Assembly: GCF_007676705.1 (NCBI RefSeq)
Contig: NZ_VEBF01000002.1
Location: 1,550,001 to 1,614,000, forward strand
Direction of reading: 5' to 3'
Length of the DNA stretch: 64,000 bases
DNA from: Paenibacillus xylanexedens
GTDB lineage: Bacteria > Bacillota > Bacilli > Paenibacillales > Paenibacillaceae
Part shown: in pieces, positions 16,451-25,425 of the stretch
Layout of the letters: each line of letters opens with the position of its first letter
Position numbering within the stretch: position 1 is the stretch's first letter
Made by a program: the position numbers and the translations under genes
The notes under the pieces: model-generated
What the model saw: only the letters and a program-made list of their open reading frames with translations
Databases searched by the model: none
What the model was told of the DNA's origin: nothing

Positions 16451-16537
16451 ACTATCCTGCCCGTTAGTTGAACAAAAGCAGCCGATCACGATAGTCAGCT
16501 GCTTCCTTGGGTTTATTGAACTAACGTTTCCCGTTAG
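16451..16537 (-). repeat. Cassette-end repeat R4 (87 bp)
   Basis: Left box CTAACGGGAAACGTTAG is a perfect inverted repeat around GGAAA. The hairpin AAGCAGCTGA/TCGGCTGCTT follows, then right box CTAACGGGCAGGATAG. The outer arms CGTTAGTT and AACTAACG pair perfectly. It follows a decayed gene at 16568-16702, keeping the gene-then-repeat order. Confidence 0.87.
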
Positions 16538-16567
16538 CTTAATACATCAGGTGCAAAGTTTCATTTA

Positions 16568-16702
16568 TTATTGAACAGTTTCATTTACTAATTCATCATT
16601 CCAATGATTATCGCTATACCCACGGCTGTTGTTCCATTCTGCTAACATTTTTCTTTGTCTCAATTCTAAATCTCTGTAAGGGGCTGCAACAAACTGAATT
16701 TT
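16568..16702 (-). pseudogene. 3' end of a lost cassette gene
   Basis: On the minus strand an open stretch of about 44 codons reads as a coherent C-terminus (VAAPYRDLELRQRKM, then LAEWNNSRGYSDNHW) and stops 30 nt before repeat R4. It has no start codon or ribosome site and runs into an in-frame stop upstream, so it is a truncated remnant. The rest of the gap to 17115 holds no gene I can support, only the terminator of the next operon. Confidence 0.5.
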
Positions 16703-17017
16703 TTAAATCACCTATATCCTTATCATTTGCAGCCCAAACCACTTTTCTAATCAAATACTGCTCTAAAAAACATATTCTCCAACCCCTTAGGATACCTTTG
16801 GATTTTACAGGAGAAGGAAATTCAAAATCAAAATAATATAGCTGACTTCTTTAAGGAGAGACTGAAAAATAATTAAAAACCAGAGTAGTTAATATACTAT
16901 CCAATCACGCCAAGAGAATGTGTACTATTTGTCATCTTATTTACTGTTGATAAAAAGCTTATCACTTGTTGTCACCCATTTATCTTTTGTGAAATATTGA
17001 AAATAATGAAGAATAAA

Positions 17018-17060
17018 GAAGCCTAATTCCTCCTTCTTTTAGAGAGAAATTAGGCTTTCG
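17018..17060 (-). terminator. Terminator of the histidine kinase/ABC operon
   Basis: AAGCCTAATT and AATTAGGCTT arms flank a short loop; on the minus strand the stem is followed by a T-rich stretch (CTTCTTTATTC). Confidence 0.75.
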
Positions 17061-17115
17061 TATCTGATCTGTAGATTTATAACTTTTTAAGTTTACATCC
17101 TTAAAAAGGGAAAGA

Positions 17116-18513
17116 TTACTTATACGGAATATTAAATTCAATACGTGCCCCCGATAACACTAAGGGATCTACAACTTCAATATTTCCGTATAGTTCATCA
17201 ACAAGTTTTTTAGTAATAAACAAACCTAAACCAGCGTTACCCAACGAATTAGATCTTGATCTATCTTCCCTAAATTGTTTGGAAAACACCAAATCACGGT
17301 GTTCCTTTTCTATTCCCACTCCCGAATCCTCAATGGCGAAATGAATGTTATTGCCTTTTTCCTTAACAAAAAAACGAATTTTACCATTTTCCGGCGTATA
17401 TTGAATAGCATTGGCAAAAAGATTCTCTAAGATTCGATTGACCTTTAGGTAAGGAATTTCCACGTGATTATTTATTTTCAAATTATGCTCATATTGAATA
17501 TTTTTCTTTTCCATTAAGTGAATAAAATCATTTTCCACGTCTTTGATTAATTCATCAATAGATGTAACATCATAAATCAATGTTGGATCCTTGATGTTAC
17601 TTGCTTGTCCCATACTTTCTAATATATTATTTACCTTTAAGATGTTTCTATTTATAATGTCTATCTGTAATTGTTGATTAGGTGTTAAATCGTCCACATT
17701 ATTTAACATTTCAGTACTTAAAGCAATGAGTGTAGCAGGTGTTTTTAGATCGTGTGACAAGCTAGACATCATAACTGCCCACTCTGAGTCGTGTTGCCAA
17801 TTTTTATATAAAGACTTCTTTAGTTCTCCTTGCATTTGTCTAAATGACTGTGTTAATTCGCCAATTTCATTATTACTATTATAACTAAGGTTAAATTCCA
17901 AATTTTTATTTTTAATCATAATCGACGCATTTAATAACTCCTCCAAAGGAGCTTTTACGGAATAATAAAGCTTATTAATAAAGGATCTCGAAAATATAAT
18001 GAAATAAATAATCGGTGATATTAAAGGGATAATTATTAACCCAAACATAATATAGCCAGAAACAGAATGCCGACTTTTTATCTGATAAGAATAAACCCAA
18101 AGTCCTTTAATTTGATTTTCAATTACTATTGGCTGGACGAGATGATAGTAATCTTTGTAAAAATGAGCACTATTAAACGTATTAACAACATTTACTCCCC
18201 GAAATAAACCACTGAATTTTTCACTACCATCAATGAACTCACCAATGGGGCTAAATTTGTTTAGGATGATATCATTCTTTTTCAGATTCCTTTTCATCTC
18301 ATTGAATTTAGAAGACTTCATATATTCGGATGGATGATCCGTCATGCTTTTGCTCTGTTTATGGACTAGTTTTTCACTATGATTAGCCGTCCGTTCAATA
18401 GTTGCAAAAATAACCAAAATTGAAATAATAATTGTAAATACACTCATTATAATAGTCCATATTATGCTTTTGATATATAACCTTCTTATATCCTTGATTA
18501 TTGACTGTTCCAT
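17116..18513 (-). CDS. Sensor histidine kinase of an antimicrobial-peptide response system
   Basis: About 465 residues: a membrane segment near the N-terminus (IIWTIIMSVFTIIISILVIF), an external sensor of about 110 residues, a second membrane segment (IMFGLIIIPLISPIIYFII), a HAMP-like linker, HisKA with phospho-acceptor SHDLKTP, and HATPase_c with N box (LFANAIQYTPENG), G1 (DSGVGI) and G2 (GLGLFITKKL). The ATG at 18513 overlaps the end of the response regulator gene by 16 nt; an in-frame ATG at 18531 is possible. It closes an operon with an immunity-type ABC transporter, so it probably senses a peptide antibiotic, like SpaK/NisK or other lantibiotic sensors. Confidence 0.88.
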   Translation of the reverse strand: MEQSIIKDIRRLYIKSIIWTIIMSVFTIIISILVIFATIERTANHSEKLVHKQSKSMTDHPSEYMKSSKFNEMKRNLKKNDIILNKFSPIGEFIDGSEKFSGLFRGVNVVNTFNSAHFYKDYYHLVQPIVIENQIKGLWVYSYQIKSRHSVSGYIMFGLIIIPLISPIIYFIIFSRSFINKLYYSVKAPLEELLNASIMIKNKNLEFNLSYNSNNEIGELTQSFRQMQGELKKSLYKNWQHDSEWAVMMSSLSHDLKTPATLIALSTEMLNNVDDLTPNQQLQIDIINRNILKVNNILESMGQASNIKDPTLIYDVTSIDELIKDVENDFIHLMEKKNIQYEHNLKINNHVEIPYLKVNRILENLFANAIQYTPENGKIRFFVKEKGNNIHFAIEDSGVGIEKEHRDLVFSKQFREDRSRSNSLGNAGLGLFITKKLVDELYGNIEVVDPLVLSGARIEFNIPYK

Positions 18514-19193
18514 TGGTACCCTATTCCCCAAACGGTTTGTAGATAATTTTCAGGAAAACCGGCAAACGATAATTTACTTCTTATATTTTTAATATGCTCC
18601 ACTACAGAACTTGCATCTCCTTGTCCATCAATTCCACTTATACGCTCATATATATGTTCTTTGGTAAAAACCTGCTTTGGCGATGAAAGTAACAAGACCA
18701 ATAAATCAAATTCTTTTTTAGTAAAGGGGATCACCTTTTTATTATACATAATCTCTCGTGAAGTTATATCAACAACTAGATCGTCAATCAATATTTTTTT
18801 TCGTTTACTTTCATCATGATTTTGCAGAAGACGTTCTCTCATTTTAAATAAGGCTTCAACCTTATATGTTAACAGCTTCAAGGAGAAAGGTTTAGATATA
18901 AAATCATCACCTCCTAAAGAAAATGCCTTCATCTTATTCATATAATCTGAAGCGGCACTAATGAATATTATTGGGCAAATTACTTGATTACGAATTTGTT
19001 TGCACACTTCTAATCCATCATACCCTGGCATCATGATATCCAGCAGAATTAAGTCAACATCTGCTTCTGCCTTATCAATCGCTTCTATGCCATCTTTTGC
19101 TTCCGAAACTATATACCCCTTGGAAGTCAGATGAAGCGAGAGTATCTGTCTCATATCTTCTTCGTCTTCCGCAATCAATATTTTCTTATTCAC
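18498..19193 (-). CDS. OmpR-family response regulator
   Basis: 231 residues. Receiver domain with acidic pocket EDEED near residue 9, phospho-acceptor in LILLDIMMPG (about D52) and lysine in FISKPFS. The C-terminal winged helix carries FTKKEFDLLVLLLSSP and ends WGIGYQW. It overlaps the upstream permease gene by 8 nt and the kinase gene downstream, so the five genes are one operon. It most likely activates the transporter promoter before 21343. Confidence 0.92.
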   Translation of the reverse strand: MNKKILIAEDEEDMRQILSLHLTSKGYIVSEAKDGIEAIDKAEADVDLILLDIMMPGYDGLEVCKQIRNQVICPIIFISAASDYMNKMKAFSLGGDDFISKPFSLKLLTYKVEALFKMRERLLQNHDESKRKKILIDDLVVDITSREIMYNKKVIPFTKKEFDLLVLLLSSPKQVFTKEHIYERISGIDGQGDASSVVEHIKNIRSKLSFAGFPENYLQTVWGIGYQWNSQ

Positions 19194-19887
19194 TAATTGT
19201 CCTCCCCTCCCATTTATTAAACCATATTACAAATGCTACGAATAAAATCACACTCACACTAGTGTATAGCCCCCACACCAAAGTGGAATATCCATAGTCA
19301 CCAATGGTTAGCAGATGTAAATATCTTGTGCCATACAGTAAAGGAATGTACTGCCATATGGAATCCCCTAAACTGTTTGCACCAAAATAGATAAGAAATA
19401 TACTGAAAAAGATTCCCATACCGAGACATACACTTGTATTTATTTTTAATGCTGTGAAACATAAAATAATTATAACGGGTAAAGAAAATATCGTTGTTAA
19501 AATAGAATATAATAAAATATCCCCTGTGAAATGATTACCAATAAGCATCCATAATGGTATGCAACTAACTAATGTACTGAACATAACTGAACCTAAACTT
19601 ACCAAGATTAAATCCGTACTCCACTCTTTTCTGCTTCGCAACTGTAAAAGGTGATTGAAGTGTCCTATCTGTTCTTCGTATCTAACATACAGACTTATCA
19701 TAAGCGAAATACCAAATGGTATTGCACTATTAAAATAGACCGTATAGTCAACGAATATATGCTTTAGAGAATCATACCTCTCAAGATATAAAAATAAGCT
19801 AACACCATATATAATAGGAGCTAAAATCATTATAAGAAACCAAAAGGATTTTGCCATTTTATAAAGCATAACATTTAAATATTTCAT
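19186..19887 (-). CDS. Lantibiotic-immunity-type ABC permease (MutG/SpaG-like)
   Basis: 233 residues with six hydrophobic segments and a short loop pattern of ABC-2 immunity permeases. It overlaps the preceding permease gene by 4 nt (ATGA) and the regulator gene by 8 nt. Size and pairing with a second permease and an E-loop ATPase fit the LanE/LanG pair of LanFEG exporters, which remove lantibiotics from the membrane. Assignment as the G subunit rests mainly on gene order. Confidence 0.8.
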   Translation of the reverse strand: MKYLNVMLYKMAKSFWFLIMILAPIIYGVSLFLYLERYDSLKHIFVDYTVYFNSAIPFGISLMISLYVRYEEQIGHFNHLLQLRSRKEWSTDLILVSLGSVMFSTLVSCIPLWMLIGNHFTGDILLYSILTTIFSLPVIIILCFTALKINTSVCLGMGIFFSIFLIYFGANSLGDSIWQYIPLLYGTRYLHLLTIGDYGYSTLVWGLYTSVSVILFVAFVIWFNKWEGRTISE

Positions 19888-20636
19888 ATATACATCTTCC
19901 TTTTAAAAATCTTATTGGATAACCACATTAAAATTAGGAAATATACCACACTAACTCCCATAGCTATAGCTAAAACATGAAAGTCTGGTACTAAATTGAA
20001 GTTTTCAATGGGGGTACCATTAGGATGGATTCCCATTGTTTCCGCTGGTACCCTTAACATACTTCCCCAAGGAAGAACCCAAAAATAAGATTTTAAAGCG
20101 ATAAACACTGAGCCGACGGCACCAATCAGGTTTATTAAAGTCGTCATAAGTACACCGATATACTTGCTTACAATTAAACTGAAAGGAATTAATGGTAAAG
20201 CAACAATTACTATGAACGCTGTTGTCATAATTACTTGGGGTATGATTGGCAATTCATTATATATTAGCAATGAACCCAATATAGACGCAGCAGCTATCAA
20301 TACTGCCGAGACACATTGGTAAATTAAAATTACAACAACTTTAGAAAAAAACATTTTGGATAAAGATATGTTGTTTGACAAAACGTTTTTATAATCACCA
20401 ATTTTTTTCTCTTGATTAATATTCATCCCACATGCCATAGCCAAACCCACAGGCAGGAAAAATATAGGCCAAAGATTAAAAACAATTGTTAAAAAAACAT
20501 TTGTAGACGACTGTTGCTCCGCATATATATTTGAAAAAATAGCAAAGGCTAGAAAGAAAATTGGAATAGCTAAAAGTAATTTCTTCGATAAAGATGATTT
20601 CATTTTTAATAATTCAGCTTGAATAAAATTAGACAT
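19884..20636 (-). CDS. Lantibiotic-immunity-type ABC permease (MutE/SpaE-like)
   Basis: 250 residues with six membrane segments. The N-terminal MSNFIQAELLKMKSSLSKKL is the amphipathic start usual for EpiE/MutE permeases. It starts 2 nt after the ATPase gene and overlaps the next permease by 4 nt. It forms a heteromeric channel with its neighbour. Confidence 0.82.
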   Translation of the reverse strand: MSNFIQAELLKMKSSLSKKLLLAIPIFFLAFAIFSNIYAEQQSSTNVFLTIVFNLWPIFFLPVGLAMACGMNINQEKKIGDYKNVLSNNISLSKMFFSKVVVILIYQCVSAVLIAAASILGSLLIYNELPIIPQVIMTTAFIVIVALPLIPFSLIVSKYIGVLMTTLINLIGAVGSVFIALKSYFWVLPWGSMLRVPAETMGIHPNGTPIENFNLVPDFHVLAIAMGVSVVYFLILMWLSNKIFKRKMYI

Positions 20637-20638
20637 AC

Positions 20639-21343
20639 TTATACGTCCTTTCTATTGCCTGAAGTAATTTCAAAGAACAAGTCTTCAAGGCTATCTTGGT
20701 GATTAAATTTATTTTGATACTCCAACTTGCCATTATGAATAATACCAATGGTATCTGATAAGATTTGTATTTCATTTAAAATATGACTAGAAATCATGGT
20801 TGTAACACCATCTTTCTTTAACTCGTTCAAAAGGTTTCTTAATTCTCTTATTCCTGCCGGATCTAATCCATTTGCTGGTTCATCCAAAACTAGAAATATT
20901 GGTTTTTTTATTAAAGCTAGAGCAATTCCTAACCTTTGTTTCATTCCTAAAGAGAACTCTTTTGTCTTTTTCTTACCTGTATTAGAGAGATTTACTTTTT
21001 TTAAAACTTCATTAATTTCCTCAGAAGGAATACCTTCCTGTAAACAAAAGATTTTTAAATTGTCGTACGCACTTAGATTGCCATATATAGCAGGACCTTC
21101 TATGAGTGATCCAATCTTTTTTAAATCATCTCTTTTCCACTTATCACCCTCAAATAGCACTTCGCCATTTGTTTCTTGGAAAATTCCACTTATTATTTTC
21201 ATTAGTGTGGATTTACCAGCTCCGTTTAGTCCGAGAAGACCATAAATTTCTCCATAATTCACATGCAGGTTTATGTCTGACAGCACTTTTCCGTTTTTGA
21301 ATTTCTTTTCTAAATGTCTTGTTTCTAAAATGTAATTAGCCAT
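20639..21343 (-). CDS. Lantibiotic-immunity-type ABC ATPase (MutF/SpaF-like)
   Basis: 234 residues. Walker A GLNGAGKST, signature FSLGMKQR, Walker B LVLDEPANGLDP and switch histidine SSHIL are complete. The Q-loop carries glutamate (SLIEGPAIY), the E-loop mark of lantibiotic-immunity ATPases. First gene of a five-gene operon (ATPase, two permeases, response regulator, kinase). No precursor peptide or modification enzyme gene is near, so this looks like stand-alone resistance rather than producer self-protection. Confidence 0.88.
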   Translation of the reverse strand: MANYILETRHLEKKFKNGKVLSDINLHVNYGEIYGLLGLNGAGKSTLMKIISGIFQETNGEVLFEGDKWKRDDLKKIGSLIEGPAIYGNLSAYDNLKIFCLQEGIPSEEINEVLKKVNLSNTGKKKTKEFSLGMKQRLGIALALIKKPIFLVLDEPANGLDPAGIRELRNLLNELKKDGVTTMISSHILNEIQILSDTIGIIHNGKLEYQNKFNHQDSLEDLFFEITSGNRKDV

Positions 21344-21833
21344 TATTACAACCCCTTATCTTTATTTAATACAAGTATAGAAAATAAATATCAAGAAACT
21401 ATAAGGAATGTATTTTTAATATGAACAAATAAGAATTGACTTATCATTTTTCAGTTAAACTTATATTTCAGCATGAAAAAAATCCATCTTGAAAAGATTG
21501 ATCAAAATGGATTTTAATTCTGAAATTATATATGACTTTAAATAAGTTCTATTTTCGAGTATGTTATTCAGATTCTGCAATACAGAACGCATTTCTCAGA
21601 TATCCGCCCTTTAACGGAATAAGCAACTCTATCCATTTGTTAAAATCACCTTGCCTTGATGTCCATCCGAAGATTCAACTGGCCTTGGCATCCATGATGG
21701 TGTGGCTTGCTTGAGTTTGAACATGCTTAAAAAACCGATATCCTTTAGCCTCTTTATCCAAACTCTTCTTTACGTCCACCTAACTTAATGTTAGATTTTA
21801 TAACATATCAATATGAAAGTGAGTGGGTTGAAG
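21344..21833. other. Divergent intergenic region with bidirectional hairpin and possible decayed reading frame
   Basis: Holds the promoter region of the ABC operon (minus strand, TTGATA then 17 bp then TATTAA near 21391-21363, tentative). A hairpin AAAATCCAT/ATGGATTTT (21479-21518) could stop transcription either way. At 21650-21715 a short plus-strand stretch (QLALASMMVWLA then stop) recalls the C-terminus of IS5-type transposases, but it is too short to name. Confidence 0.35.
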
Positions 21834-23513
21834 ATGGATCTGCAACAGTTATTGACTATCCCCATTCTCTCCAAAGCAAAGGTTATTGCTGGACATCGCG
21901 GACTAGATCGCTTGGTGCAATCGATTAATATTATGGATGCGCCAGATATTGTCCAATTCCTGAAGCCGGGAGATATGCTGCTGACTAACGGCTATATCCT
22001 GAAAGACCGCCCCGATGCTCATCTTGCATTCATTACAGATATGCACGCGATTGGTTGTGCGGCCCTTGCTGTCAAGACACAGCGCTTCTCTCTTGAATTA
22101 TCCCCGCAACTGCTCGAGACAGCCGATAAGCTGGGGTTCCCCATCATCGAACTATCTGAGATAGACAATACACTCGGTGAAATATTTCAACAATCGATCA
22201 GCGCCATTCTTCAGAATAAAACCCATGAGCTCCACTACGCCTTATCTATTCACAAACAATTTTCCACGATGGTTATGCAGGGAAAAGGTATACCCTCCAT
22301 CGTAGATACGCTGTCTCAGTTGCTATCCTCACCTGTACTTCTGCTTGGTTCGAAGAAGCAGATTACGGCAAGCTCCCATTATGCACAACAGATGGATCGC
22401 CAGTCTCTCGCCGCGCCCATACTGACATTTATAGATGATCACCCTTCCTTCCATACCGCAATCTCGATCTGCCTGCTTACTGCCGATAAATATCGACATG
22501 CTGAGCTACATCCCATCTTTACTGATCGGCACGAGGGCTATTTGATCGCACTATTCGACGATTCCGCAAACTTTAAGCTCTCCACTCTGGCACTGGAACA
22601 AGCCGTCAATGTGATCGGTCTGGAGTTAACCAAGAAGCAAGCGGTCAAGGAACGTTCCCGCCGTTACAAAAATGAATATTTCTCCGATCTCATTCAGGGT
22701 TTCATTCGTTCTGAACAAGAAGCGCTGCATCGTGGCAAGAAATATGGGCTGCAAGCAAAAGGGAGTTCCGTTCTCATCATTGCTAAAAAGGATGAATCCT
22801 TATCGAGCATGCCTAACCAGAGCCTCACTCCCACTGGAGAAGAGCGGTTCATCTCGGAACGAGACGCTTATTACGAACTGATTAAACAGGAGTTCGCCAG
22901 ACTGGATCTCTCCTTTGTCATGTTCACAAAGAACGACCAGTTCGGCATACTCGTCTTTTTGGCCGAATCGTCTTGGGACGAACATACCGTTGTTCAGCAA
23001 CTTGAGCGGATCGCGAGCAATCTGTATAAGGAGTCACAACTCAGCCTATCCTTCGGAATAGGTAATCCCTACACGAATGTATTGGATATCGGACTCTCCT
23101 ATAAGGAGGCAGTCAAGGCCCTCCAATCCGGCTATCAGATGCGAAAAACCCGCTTCGCTCACTCCTATCAAACCATGGATATAAGCCGTCTGCTGCGTAT
23201 GATTCCTTACGATGAGATGCTGCAATTCCATCAAGAAACCTTTAAACCCTTCGAAGGCCGAGATCAGACCGAGCGCAGTGAACTTATGAAAACCCTGTCC
23301 TCTTTCTATGAGAATCATTGCCAGATCGTCGATACAGCGAAAGAGCTGTTCGTACATCGCAATACAGTGATCTATAGGTTGGAGAAATGCGAGAAACTAA
23401 CCGGCAGGAACATCAAGGATCCGAGTGAGAGTCTGCGCTTCCGCCTCGCCTTCGCACTGGAGTCGCTGCTGAATGTCAATCCAGCCCCTAGCGAAGCTAA
23501 TCATACGCCTTAA
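21834..23513 (+). CDS. PucR-family transcriptional regulator
   Basis: About 559 residues. The N-terminal PucR domain (MDLQQLLTIPILSKAKVIAG; then SINIMDAPDIVQFLKPGDML) is followed by a GGDEF-like middle and a C-terminal helix-turn-helix of the PucR/CdaR type (TAKELFVHRNTVIYRLEKCE). Such proteins activate genes for purine or related nitrogen compound use. The start is uncertain; a weak site precedes 21834 and an in-frame ATG exists at 21813. It lies just upstream of the importer-amidase operon on the same strand, separated by a terminator, and is its probable regulator. Confidence 0.87.
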   Translation: MDLQQLLTIPILSKAKVIAGHRGLDRLVQSINIMDAPDIVQFLKPGDMLLTNGYILKDRPDAHLAFITDMHAIGCAALAVKTQRFSLELSPQLLETADKLGFPIIELSEIDNTLGEIFQQSISAILQNKTHELHYALSIHKQFSTMVMQGKGIPSIVDTLSQLLSSPVLLLGSKKQITASSHYAQQMDRQSLAAPILTFIDDHPSFHTAISICLLTADKYRHAELHPIFTDRHEGYLIALFDDSANFKLSTLALEQAVNVIGLELTKKQAVKERSRRYKNEYFSDLIQGFIRSEQEALHRGKKYGLQAKGSSVLIIAKKDESLSSMPNQSLTPTGEERFISERDAYYELIKQEFARLDLSFVMFTKNDQFGILVFLAESSWDEHTVVQQLERIASNLYKESQLSLSFGIGNPYTNVLDIGLSYKEAVKALQSGYQMRKTRFAHSYQTMDISRLLRMIPYDEMLQFHQETFKPFEGRDQTERSELMKTLSSFYENHCQIVDTAKELFVHRNTVIYRLEKCEKLTGRNIKDPSESLRFRLAFALESLLNVNPAPSEANHTP

Positions 23514-23518
23514 ACCGA

Positions 23519-23550
23519 GAACGTGTCATGTATAATGACACGTTCTTTTA
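23519..23550 (+). terminator. Terminator after the PucR-type gene
   Basis: GAACGTGTCAT pairs with ATGACACGTTC across a short loop, followed by TTTTATTTTC. Confidence 0.92.
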
Positions 23551-23742
23551 TTTTCTTTTCCAAACCCTATCTCTTTTGTACATTTTAACTGATTCATTTC
23601 TATTTTTATGTTCATAGTAACTAATGACAATTGGGCAAACAGTCTATATGATTAGGAATATAATCATCAATGTCATATTAATTAACACAAACTCACACCA
23701 AGAAACAACAACCAACAGGCTGTAGGAAAGGGGCTACTTATC

Positions 23743-24519
23743 ATGGCTATACAGATACAAGGCGTATCCAAATCATTTGTCAGTGCAACCGGAGAAGATA
23801 TTCAGGTCCTGGCTGAGGTTTCGATGCAAATCAAGAAGCAGGAATTCTTCAGTATCGTGGGACCGAGCGGTTGCGGCAAGAGTACGATCTTCAATATTAT
23901 CGCGGGTCTGCTTAAGCCAACGAATGGCAAAGTTATCGTCTGTGGCGAAGAGATCGACCAGACTACCGGGCATGTTGGCTATATGATGCAGAAGGATCTA
24001 CTGCTTCCTTGGAGAAGCATCCTGGATAATGTCACGTTAGGCTTGGAAGTGAAGGGCATGTCCAAAAAGGATCGCGGCGATATTGCCATGGATTATCTGG
24101 ATCGCTACGGTCTGGCTTCATTCGCAGAAGCCTATCCCTCCACACTATCAGGCGGTATGCGCCAACGTGTAGCCCTCATTCGTACCCTCGTTACCCAGCC
24201 CGATATTATATTACTGGATGAACCCTTCTCAGCACTTGATTATCAGACCAGACTCATTCTGGAAGATGAAATCTTATCCATTCTAAAATCCGAGGGCAAG
24301 ACAGGCGTCCTGATCACGCATGACATCGAGGAAGCGATTGCCATCTCCGACCGCATTGCCGTTATGAGCAAAAGACCAACAACCGTGAAGCAGGTGTATG
24401 ACATTGGTCTCGCCTCGCAATATGGCTCAGCACTGAAAGCCCGCTCCGACCAGAAGTTCAAGCAGTATTTTGAATCGATCTGGGCAGAGCTTGATATCCA
24501 GATGGGGAGGATCAGCTAA
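23743..24519 (+). CDS. NitT/TauT-type ABC transporter ATPase
   Basis: 258 residues. Walker A GPSGCGKST, Q-loop MQKDLLLPWRS typical of SsuB/TauB/ThiZ ATPases, signature LSGGMRQR, Walker B ILLDEPFSALD and H-loop ITHDIEEA. AGGAAAGGGG lies before the ATG. It drives the importer formed with the permease (overlapping by one base) and the binding lipoprotein. Neighbouring amidase and RidA genes suggest a nitrogen-rich substrate. Confidence 0.92.
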   Translation: MAIQIQGVSKSFVSATGEDIQVLAEVSMQIKKQEFFSIVGPSGCGKSTIFNIIAGLLKPTNGKVIVCGEEIDQTTGHVGYMMQKDLLLPWRSILDNVTLGLEVKGMSKKDRGDIAMDYLDRYGLASFAEAYPSTLSGGMRQRVALIRTLVTQPDIILLDEPFSALDYQTRLILEDEILSILKSEGKTGVLITHDIEEAIAISDRIAVMSKRPTTVKQVYDIGLASQYGSALKARSDQKFKQYFESIWAELDIQMGRIS

Positions 24520-25391
24520 TGAAGAGCACATCACCTAAAATCACCCTTACCGGGAAGCCTGCTGGAGTTACGAAGAGCAAGAGCAGACGTAGACAGTCTA
24601 CCTTCTCCAAAGAATGGCTGGTAACGATGCTGTGGCGGTTCATTATCGTTGCAGTCATCCTAGTGATATGGGAATCCGCCGTACGCTTGAAACTGGTTAA
24701 CGGTTTCCTCATGGGGTCACCGAGCGCCATTTTCGATGCCGCCATCACAATGGCCAGCTCAGGGCAACTGCTTACAGACGCGTTTGCAACGGTGAATGCC
24801 ACCGTTATCGGCTTTGTAGCCGGAAGCTTAATCGGCTCATTGGCAGGACTGCTCATGTGGTATTCCAAGTCCGTTGCCCGTGTGCTCGATCCATTCATCG
24901 TAGCGCTGAACGGCATTCCGAAAATTGCGCTCGCTCCCATGATTATCATCTGGTTCGGTTCAGGCATCTTCTCCAAGATTGCTCTTGCCTCCGTGGCAAC
25001 ATTTATCGTAGCGCTGTTATCCGCCTACCAAGCGACTCATCAGATCGACGAATCCCAGATTAATCTGATGAAATCCTTCGGTGCGAAGAAGTCACAAATT
25101 TTCCGCAAAATTATCGTTCCATCCTCTCTGCCATGGATTATCTCGGCCTTCCGTATCAATATCGGATTAGCATTGGTGTCTGTCGTAGGCGGAGAATTCA
25201 TCTCTTCAGATAAAGGGCTCGGACATATGGTATTCGTCGAAGGTAACCTGTTCAACCTTCCGGCCGTATGGGTTGGCGTGTTCATGCTTATGCTGGTCGC
25301 CATGCTCCTCTACACCTGTGTCGGGTATATCGAATCCCGTCTCCTCCCATGGAATGACAACAAGACCAGCAGCAAATCCACTTCTGTATAG
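24519..25391 (+). CDS. NitT/TauT-type ABC transporter permease
   Basis: 290 residues, six membrane segments, BPD_transp_1 fold with the EAA-like loop (NLMKSFGAKKSQIFRKIIVP). The start codon overlaps the ATPase stop codon (TAATG), so the two are coupled. The basic N-terminal extension (KSKSRRRQSTFSK) lies in the cytoplasm. Confidence 0.92.
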   Translation: MKSTSPKITLTGKPAGVTKSKSRRRQSTFSKEWLVTMLWRFIIVAVILVIWESAVRLKLVNGFLMGSPSAIFDAAITMASSGQLLTDAFATVNATVIGFVAGSLIGSLAGLLMWYSKSVARVLDPFIVALNGIPKIALAPMIIIWFGSGIFSKIALASVATFIVALLSAYQATHQIDESQINLMKSFGAKKSQIFRKIIVPSSLPWIISAFRINIGLALVSVVGGEFISSDKGLGHMVFVEGNLFNLPAVWVGVFMLMLVAMLLYTCVGYIESRLLPWNDNKTSSKSTSV

Positions 25392-25425
25392 CTGACCTAC
25401 AACCATAAAAGGGGCCTGATGACTA

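Noticed and set aside
13158..16537. CRISPR array
   Set aside because: Repeats are 85-87 bp, separated by whole genes of 400-700 bp, and no cas genes are present.
16751..16876. Short plus-strand frame ending in ADFFKERLKNN
   Set aside because: It reads like a protein C-terminus but has no start, no ribosome site and only about 40 codons; kept as a possible remnant, not a gene.
21650..21715. IS5-type transposase remnant
   Set aside because: Only about 12 residues resemble a transposase end; too short to support an insertion sequence.
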